The position numbers and the translations under genes were made by a program. Source: Micrasema longulum (taxonomy: Eukaryota; Arthropoda; Insecta; Trichoptera; Brachycentridae). From it: DNA of 64,000 bases. The DNA lies in NCBI GenBank assembly GCA_022494885.1, contig JAGVSM010001407.1:124001-188000 (forward strand). Reading direction: 5' to 3'. Position 1 is the first letter of the stretch. The number at the start of each line of letters is the position of its first letter. A model generated the notes under the pieces. It ran no database searches. It saw nothing but the letters and a program-made list of their open reading frames with translations, and was not told where the DNA came from. Below are positions 56,816 to 64,000 of this stretch, piece by piece.

Positions 56816-57160
56816 ATGATGAATGCTGTTGAAATGCGATCTCTCAAGCGGACGTGTAGTTATGATAGGTGCACAAACGTCGAGATCCGTGCGTCGAGTA
56901 AGTCTGAGATTAGCACTGTCGACAAAATCAAGAAAAGAATTCTGCGTTGGTTTGGACATGTAGAGCGAATGGTCGGCAAAAGAACGGCTAAAAATAGTTA
57001 CATGCAAACGTAAATGGATGCCAAAAACGAGGAAGACCAAGAAAGACATGGCATGATGATAAAGATGGACATGTGAAAAGTTGGAATAATCGGCGTGCGT
57101 GCATGAGAAGCGAGGACTCTATGCAAAGTCAGAGTGATATAGTGTTCTATCCTCAAATTT
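56816..57160 (+). pseudogene. RTE-like LINE fragment, degenerate
   Basis: NAVEMRSLKRTCSYDRCTNV, then ILRWFGHVERMVGKRTAK; later, in other frames, RRACMRSED; corresponds to 41100-41480 of the other copy with deletions and frameshifts. Confidence 0.8.
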
Positions 57161-57356
57161 AATTTTTTTATTTATTAAAAGAATACAACAGCCATTATAA
57201 CAAATAAAAAATTACATATAAGCCAAAAATATAGGCCAATTATAGTGTTCTATATCTAACTAAATACGATGCCAAAAAAGCGTACCTGTATAAAGCCACT
57301 CCGTTTCATACCACTTGTAAAATAAAATAAAATATTACAATAATAATGAAATAGAA

Positions 57357-57805
57357 CATATCGAGCCACAATCGGTAAAACAACGTAAGCGACAAATAGT
57401 GAATTGTGAAGGTGAAGGTTTTTTATTTGTTCCATTTTTTTTTTTTAATAATTCGGTAAATGGGATTTATAATGGTTGGTTACTGCCAATACTGAAATAA
57501 TAGCCAAATTGTTTAAATACCTTCCGCTTTTAAGATAGTGGTAACGCTTTTTTGCCTATAACTCTGACAGGTTTATTTTTTGGTGGCGAACTAGCTTTTT
57601 GTTGCGTTGTTTTGCCTACCTTAAAAATAATATGTCGACAAGTTTAAACGCTAAAAGCCACTTTTTTTAAATGTAGCAGGTGCATATTTTGGAGTTATGA
57701 TGTTTTTAACACTTGTGCAGGGGGCAATAAGGAACACTTTTCCTTAAAAGAAAGCGATTCTCCAAAAGTGTCGCTTACGTTGTTCTGCCGATTATGGCTC
57801 GATAT
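57357..57805. mobile_element. 449-bp MITE
   Basis: Inverted ends CATATCGAGCCACAATCGGT and GCCGATTATGGCTCGATATG, then AACAACGTAAGCGAC and GTCGCTTACGTTGTT; about 37 bp each. Confidence 0.72.
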
Positions 57806-59640
57806 GAAAAGAAAAAGCTTTTTTGTTACTCGGTCTTAAAAAATCTTGTCGCCAGCGAATCCACACGGAGTAACCCCAGTAGCTCAATCAGAAATAACTA
57901 TTGACGTGATAAAATTTCTCATTATAGTTGTTTATCGTATTCGCGATCACAATGTAACATCCATGAACACCTGATATTTTAAGACAAAATATTTACGTTT
58001 CGTGACGTATAATCCTGCTGCGCAATCACATATTTGAATTTCACCGGTGTATATATGAAAAATATATCAAAACTGCTACTTTTGTTTTTTTATTTATCAT
58101 GCTATTTATTTCATTTAGCCGGCGCGGCGGTTGGCAAGCCAAATGTCAAGAAAACCAGTCGCCATAGTAATTGTAATTTAATGTTCACTTTTTTGTATTA
58201 GATACTCCTTACTATTTTGCAAATGCAATATATTGTATTATTTTTTATCGTAAACGCCGATTTTTCGCCAATGAACTGTATTTATTTACGAGGAAAACAA
58301 AAAACAAACTGACACGAGCGTTGACTTAGAGATTACACACGCGTTGACTTATGACTACGATAACTTAAACATTTTCATTATTGTTCATTGTGATCGCTCA
58401 AATGCTTAGCATGTTTTTAAGCACGTCGATAGTTATTTGTGATTGGGCTACAGACCAGCCTACTTTCCTGTCTTCTTTCAAACAAAATAAATATAAAATT
58501 TGTTAAATACATACAGTTAGATCAAATTATAATTATTTTTTACAATTAAGGCTCTAGCATTTTTTTATAGTTGTTTAGACTGAGGAAGTATATCAATTTA
58601 AAAAAAAAAAGTAATATCATTAATTGTTATTTAAAAATTGTTATATAATAATTTTGGAAAGTATGAAAGATGCACTATTATGTTTTGAGTTCGGATGACT
58701 AAAAAAAAACATTTTTATTTACTGAGAACGCTTTAACCTTTAGAAAAGAAAAATGAAAAATAATGTAATATAGTGTTAAAAGAATCGAAGATCGATCAAA
58801 GTACAGGCTAAGGCTAGGCCTGATTTATAGAGTGTAATAAACTTGATTCGGCCCGATGCATAATTTTATTCCTTCAAGTTCAACAACCGAGATTTGCACA
58901 ACCGACAGCGTTAAACGACAAGGAACCAACCCACAAAAATGACCGCCTTAAATGACGTTTTGTGTCACAAATTCAGTCGAGATCATGAAACTCAAGCGAT
59001 CTGTCAATTTCTTTTCTCTATGACTTAGGTGAATAACATATTTTTACGGAAATGGACCTGCTAATAAAATAACAAGTAACGCTTAAAAATATCATTATCT
59101 TCAACGAATTCCTATTTTGAAATTAAGCAATCTCTCAATCCGTCTTTATTGGAGAAACGTAGAACGAAGTTGGACATTATATGTATTTTCAAAATACTTT
59201 ATCCTATAAGTGATGTCCTATGTTTCCAACTGTGTCACCAGAAGTCAAAATCAGCTATTTATCAAATCTTCGAGGAAGCACTTTTTGTTTTTATGCCTCA
59301 ATGTCCAGAATGGGTAAATTAGTTAATTTGTCACACAACTTGGAATTATTTATTTATTTTATTTATTTATTTAAATCTTAAAGTAGGGCACACATATCAT
59401 ACATATTGTTATGTGTGTTCTAATAATAACATTGCAAATATATTTAATTTATAAATTGTTTATCACATATGTCTTGACCATTATTTTAAATTTTGATATG
59501 TTTTTTTCTTCATAAATATTTTTTTCCATTTCGTAATACTTTTTAATTGCTTTAAATAAAATTGAATTTTGTGACTTTGCCTTTTTCCTAAATGGAAGTC
59601 TAATTTTGTTCTTTTCTCTAGTATTGTGATCGTGTTCATT
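57806..59640. other. Intron 2 sequence, nothing recognised
   Basis: AT-rich, with a (TTATTTA)n stretch at about 59345-59375; no gene or named repeat recognised. Confidence 0.4.
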
Positions 59641-59654
59641 TCAAATAGGTCTTA

Positions 59655-60225
59655 CGGATTTTCGTAGATCTCTTCGCCAAAACAATCATTCTTCCACATA
59701 TAGATTACTGCTCAACAATATTATTTTTAGCAAACGAAGGAAATTTAAATAAACTAGAAATTTTACAAAATAAAGCGATGAGAATAGTTCTTAAGAAAAA
59801 TAAATATAGCAATGTAAAAAAAATGAGAGATGAACTAAAATGGTTATCTGTAAGAAGGAGACTTAAATTTAATATTTTGATATTTATACATAAATTTTTT
59901 CACGATAAATTACCAAAATATTTTAAGGATAAAGTTGTCTTAAACAAAAATTGTCATGAATATGCTACTAGACAAAAGGATAAAATAAGACTACCATTAT
60001 TGAAAAGAGCTGAGTCGCAAAATTGTTTGATGTATAAGGGTTTAAAATGTATGATGAGATGCCTGAATGTATGAAGAATGAAAAGTGTCTAAAATAATTT
60101 AAAAATAAATGTATAAGTTACTGTAAGGAAATGTAAATATATATAGATGATGTAAATGTACATAATAGTTTATATTAGTTTTAATATAAGCTAACTTAAG
60201 AAATAAATTTAAAAAAAATAAAATA
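59655..60225 (+). pseudogene. LINE C-terminal fragment with A-rich tail
   Basis: IILPHIDYCSTILFLANEGN, LNKLEILQNKAMRIVLKKNK, FNILIFIHKFFHDKLPKYF and LMYKGLK in family order, frame open to 60074; one shift near 60040 would add the usual YDEMPECMKN end. Related in layout to 27271 and 29670 but a different element. Confidence 0.75.
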
Positions 60226-60509
60226 ATACAGTGTAGGATGAAAATGGATTGGCATGGGTTAGCTTGAAGTCTTATATACCATTATTATAAAACAATATTT
60301 TATTGCCATTGTTTGTCATTGCTACATAGTTTTATGTTCTTTTTATTCAGTTTTTGTTCATACGTTTCTTCATAAAAGTGTTGTTATTGACTAAGACCGT
60401 ATATATGTATAATAAATAAATAAGAGATGAAAAGGATGTCCGGTATCCGGCCTAATTTTGCTATCCGACCGGATACAAAATATCAGCTCGATATCCGGTG
60501 GATACCTAA

Positions 60510-60990
60510 TCTTTGTTTTTAATTTTTTGTATAAAATTGTCAGATTCAATATGTCCATGTATTTGTAATTTTCTCAAACTGAACGGTTTGGGTAGGTAAG
60601 AAGAAATTGCCTTAATGCAATATGCCCGCCCTTATATTGTATATTAAGTGTTAAATAAATAAATATTCATAAGACTGCGAAAATTTCGTAAAATCAACGC
60701 CACTTAATTAATTTATTGATATCGACCGTGTGTGGAAAAAGGAAAGTAACCCTCATGAGTTGAAAAATTGACTTATTTGCAAAAAGCATTTAATGCTCAT
60801 TATTTTTATTTATTTAACGCTTTATATACATATACAATTTAAATACATATAAGGGCGGGCATATTGCCTCATGGCAATTTCTTCCTGCCGTAAAATTTAG
60901 GAAAATTACAAGTACACAGACATATTGAATCTTACAATTTTATACAAAAAATTAAAAACAAAGCTTAATAAAATAAAAAATAAAAATTAA
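60510..60990. repeat. Inverted pair of LINE 3' tails
   Basis: AATATGCCCGCCCTTATATT at 60620 and TATAAGGGCGGGCATATTGC at 60848 face each other; the sequences outside them (TAATTTTTTGTATAAAATTG and complement) also pair. Confidence 0.65.
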
Positions 60991-61089
60991 CATTACAAAT
61001 ACCTGGACATATTCTAAATGCAGAATCTTATAATTGTATACATTAAATTAAAACGAATATAATATTTTATTATATAAATAAAACACGAG

Positions 61090-61200
61090 TGATACTTTAA
61101 TCCACAAATTTGGAATATCCAGTGACCGGTTTCATCGCTTTCGCGACATCTTCGAGACTGGTATCTTTATTAAAAAGTTAAATGTATTTATACCGAACAG
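61090..61200 (-). repeat. Hammerhead-like motif, best-folded copy
   Basis: Minus strand (61161 back to 61119): CCAGT, CTCGAAGATG, hairpin TCGC-GAAA-GCGA, TGAAA, CCGG, TC, ACTGG. The outer CCAGT and ACTGG pair perfectly. Confidence 0.6.
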
Positions 61201-61669
61201 AGGCAAGGATACATAATTCAAAGTTATATGTAAGTAAATTAAATAAAGTTATTTTTATCTTAAGGATCATTACCAACAAATTTTCTATGGGTTAACTAAT
61301 GAATTGATATAATGCTATTTTAATGAGTTTAAGTATTTTATTTTATTTTTGGTGTCTCATCCTTCGTAAGTGTGGTTTTGTAAATAATGATTTTTATGTG
61401 TTTTATTTATATAATAAATTACAATGAACTTCCATCAAGAATTTTCACTTACAAACTTAAATGTTTTGAATATGATATTCACTTTAGAAAACGAATTTAA
61501 CCCGCGAGTAAAAAATATTTTTTATTTAAAAATATGTTTACGTGATAAAAAGAGCCAATGGGCCGGATATCCGACTATCCGGCTTAGGGGCTCGCTGAAT
61601 ATATGATATCCGGTATTCGGCCAAACCACTATCCGTTTCATCACCGTAAAAGATGCATCCCTACTACTG

Positions 61670-62500
61670 GAAGTCTCTTACTGGAGAGTTACAGCAGATG
61701 ACAGAAAAAGTTGGAGGCATAATGGAGGCCAAGGCTCGATATAGGCTTTAGTGCCATTGAAAAATAAGATTATACATTCATTCAACAGTTACCCGCATGC
61801 AGCGGCTTGCAAATGCAAATCAACACGGTGATGATTTAAATATGTGTTATGCCTCGCCGTTCTCTGTTTATTTATACAGATTATATTATAATTACTGCTT
61901 TTATGTTTTCTGTTATAATTGCAAAAAAATCCCACGGTAAAATGAATAATTGTTAATCTCTCGGTTTTTTCATGTGACATATAAGTTCATTGTTATACAA
62001 GGAAGTTGTTACGATATTGTGATTGTTATAAGGAGAAACTTGGTACAAGCTTTGGTGAAAAGGAGCGTCAATGAACTAACCAATTACGTATATTATATCT
62101 GGTAAATATTGCTTTGCCCCCAACAATTGGAAATAAATCACGAGATACATGCAGATATTCATGAGAGAAAGAGATATAAGTACTTTCTTAGTTCGGATTT
62201 CTGTCTTACTCGTTCTCATAGCTACAGGCCCTACTATGTATACCTTTTTTTATAATTTTCATTTATATTTACTTATCCTGTACATCTGTTTGTATTCGAA
62301 ATAAATAAAATAAAATATATAATAAACTGCGCGCATGCAACGCATATTTGTTGTTTGTTGTGCTGCACACAGAAAACAGAAAGTTATAAAAATATACTGT
62401 GCAATACAGTAAAATTAGCTACTAGCTACAATAATCGACAGACGTTGTAAGTTATAACAAAGAAAGATAATATTTTTAATGAGAATATAGGTACATAAGT
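61670..62500. other. Intron 2 sequence, nothing recognised
   Basis: No repeat family or coding similarity recognised. Confidence 0.4.
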
Positions 62501-62504
62501 TTGG

Positions 62505-62600
62505 ACCTTTACGTAGCCTTTAACCTGTCATTGGCCGGTTCAAATGACCACTTTACAAACTGTGTTGCACTCACCATTCTGCCAATATTTAAATATCCAG
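62505..62600 (-). mobile_element. Family A fragment
   Basis: ACCTGTCATTGGCCGGTTCA, CACTTTACAAACTGTGTTGC and CACCATTCTGCC in family order. Confidence 0.6.
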
Positions 62601-63124
62601 AACTAAAAATAAAAGTTACCTTTTTTAAATATTCTTCTTCTTGACGAAATTTCTTTCATAGATTTTGGATAAACACAAAATATTGTTTCGATAAAATAGT
62701 TTTTTTTTTTTTTTTTCTGTTTTCTGATTTGTATAATATGGGCTTTACCCCGAAGGAAAAAGATTGATCTATCTGGTCCATCGATTAAATTTATTTCGCC
62801 TGAAGAAATAAGGATGTAAGGAAGGTCCTTTGGCGGTCAAAAACAATCAAGTGTTGTACCTCAATTAAAATGGAGCTGGGTAATCCTGTTGTACGTTTAT
62901 CTGCCTTTATTTCTTACCAATCTCGATTATTTATTTTATTTTTTATTTATCGATATATAAGGTGGGAAATTTTTAGATTCTTTATTATTTTGTTCGTAGG
63001 TATATGGGATTATCGTTCTTTTATCAGCTCTTTACATTTTGTAGTTTTTGTCTTTTTTACTATCAACATCACCTTACCCCCATGAAAAGAACTTCTGGAC
63101 GTGCCGATTGATAGATAATTAAAA

Positions 63125-63370
63125 GTAGCTAGTAGTTCTGTGAGCGGGAAAATGAAGTATGTGTTTCTGTGTGTGAAATGGAACCAGAACCCTGACGAAT
63201 TTTTTTGACTTGATGGCTTAACTTCTCTAAAAAAGACGTCGAAAGGAAATATTACGCCCGATGCTTAAGGTCCTGAGTTCGATTCCTGACGGGGTTGACG
63301 TGAAATCCGTTAAATATTAGTGTTAACGGATTTTCTACACTGCAATATTTCATTATTCCTGGATCTAAAG
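63125..63370 (+). repeat. S1 SINE, decayed
   Basis: 5' segment GTGTGAAATGGAACCAGAAC then CTGACGAAT, weak tRNA-like part with GAGTTCGATTCCTGACGG, and CACTGCAATATTTCATTATT; the 3' tail is lost. Confidence 0.65.
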
Positions 63371-64000
63371 TGTATTTTTTAATATTTTGAATACTAAAAT
63401 CATTTTTCCCTTTGTGGTATGACATTTTACACTAGTTTATCTTCATAAATATATATACATAATTCTTCTGTACGTGTGATGTCACTGAACTCCTCCTAAA
63501 CGGCTTAACCGATTTACGTGCGGTTTTCAGCGAAATGAAATGTTAAACTTTTCAATCGAATCTGTAAAAAAAGTTAGAAGCATAAATCATTTTTTCATCG
63601 ACCTACCAGGGTTGCATTCGAGGAGAATGCATATACAAAAAAAATGAAAGGATGTTGTTTGTTTGTGTTTAAAAAGTTTTTGTTTTAATGTTTACAAACA
63701 ACATTCGCTTTTATGGATTCCAATCAGATTCTTTCCTTACATTCCTTATAATTTCATCCCATTTATATCTTTTCACCGGATTTTTGGTAATACTTAAATA
63801 ATATTAACTGAAATTCAATATATTTTTAAAAATCGCATTCCTGAGGTGCACCCCTGTTGGTGAAAAGATCAGAGTTTGACATTTGCAAAAAGATCTCTAT
63901 ATTTGAAAAAGAATTATTTTGTGTTTTGGATACCATTAACAAGTACCTAGGAACCTACATACATTCAATATTTGAATATTAATAATTTTTAGTTTTGGAA
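63371..64000. other. Window end, nothing recognised
   Basis: AT-rich sequence without a supported feature. Confidence 0.4.

Larger units (their letters stand above)
60424..61665. mobile_element. Possible hAT-type element remnant
   Basis: GATGAAAAGGATGTCCGGTA ... TATCCGACCGGATAC at the left and TATCCGGTATTCGGCC ... CCGTTTCATC at the right are roughly inverted; the right end GATGCATCCCTA complements the TAGGGATG-type terminus common in hAT elements. The interior holds an inverted pair of LINE tails and a hammerhead-like repeat, so it is composite. Confidence 0.35.

Overview
The window looks like a piece of a moth or butterfly (Lepidoptera-like insect) nuclear genome. It is AT-rich, the genes are split by long introns with GT-AG borders, and the sequence between exons is packed with tRNA-derived SINEs, non-LTR retrotransposon 3' ends and short inverted-repeat DNA elements. 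No prokaryotic gene organisation, CRISPR array or viral gene was seen. The order-level assignment is an inference from gene style and repeat types.

Three host genes can be supported, all on the + strand. (1) 942-5835: the last two coding exons of a trypsin-like serine protease; the exon with the N-terminus and catalytic His is not in the window and presumably lies upstream. (2) 6399-20001: a complete ten-exon gene for the alpha subunit of the cytosolic chaperonin TRiC/CCT (CCT1/TCP1), 557 codons, every exon junction in phase, with a polyadenylation signal near 20279. (3) 22879-38995 and onward: the first two coding exons of an Fps/Fer non-receptor tyrosine kinase (Fps85D orthologue), encoding the start of the F-BAR domain. 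The third coding exon is not visible, so 38996-64000 is probably mostly intron 2, though two weak exon-like islands (50443-50634 and 55557-55607) sit in it. The three genes have no evident functional link.

The rest is a dense repeat landscape. DNA elements include a 1680-bp Tc1-like transposon (33761-35440) with a damaged DD34E transposase that appears to contain a 73-nt intron; Harbinger-type palindromes with 3-nt TTA/TAA target duplications; a piggyBac-type element bounded by TTAA; a four-copy foldback family flanked by TATA; a multi-copy long-inverted-repeat family; and many single foldback elements inside introns. Retroelements include RTE-like, CR1/L2-like and other LINE C-terminal fragments and at least two tRNA-derived SINE families.

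The most unusual signal is a recurrent small structured motif, at least eight copies on both strands. Its layout is CTTGA..GA, a short hairpin, GAAA, usually a palindromic CCGG, GCGC or ACGT, and in the best copies flanking bases that pair with each other. This resembles a diverged hammerhead ribozyme of the kind known from Penelope-like elements. A second point is Fps exon 2, whose GC-repeat-rich sequence gives family-like residues alternately in two reading frames.
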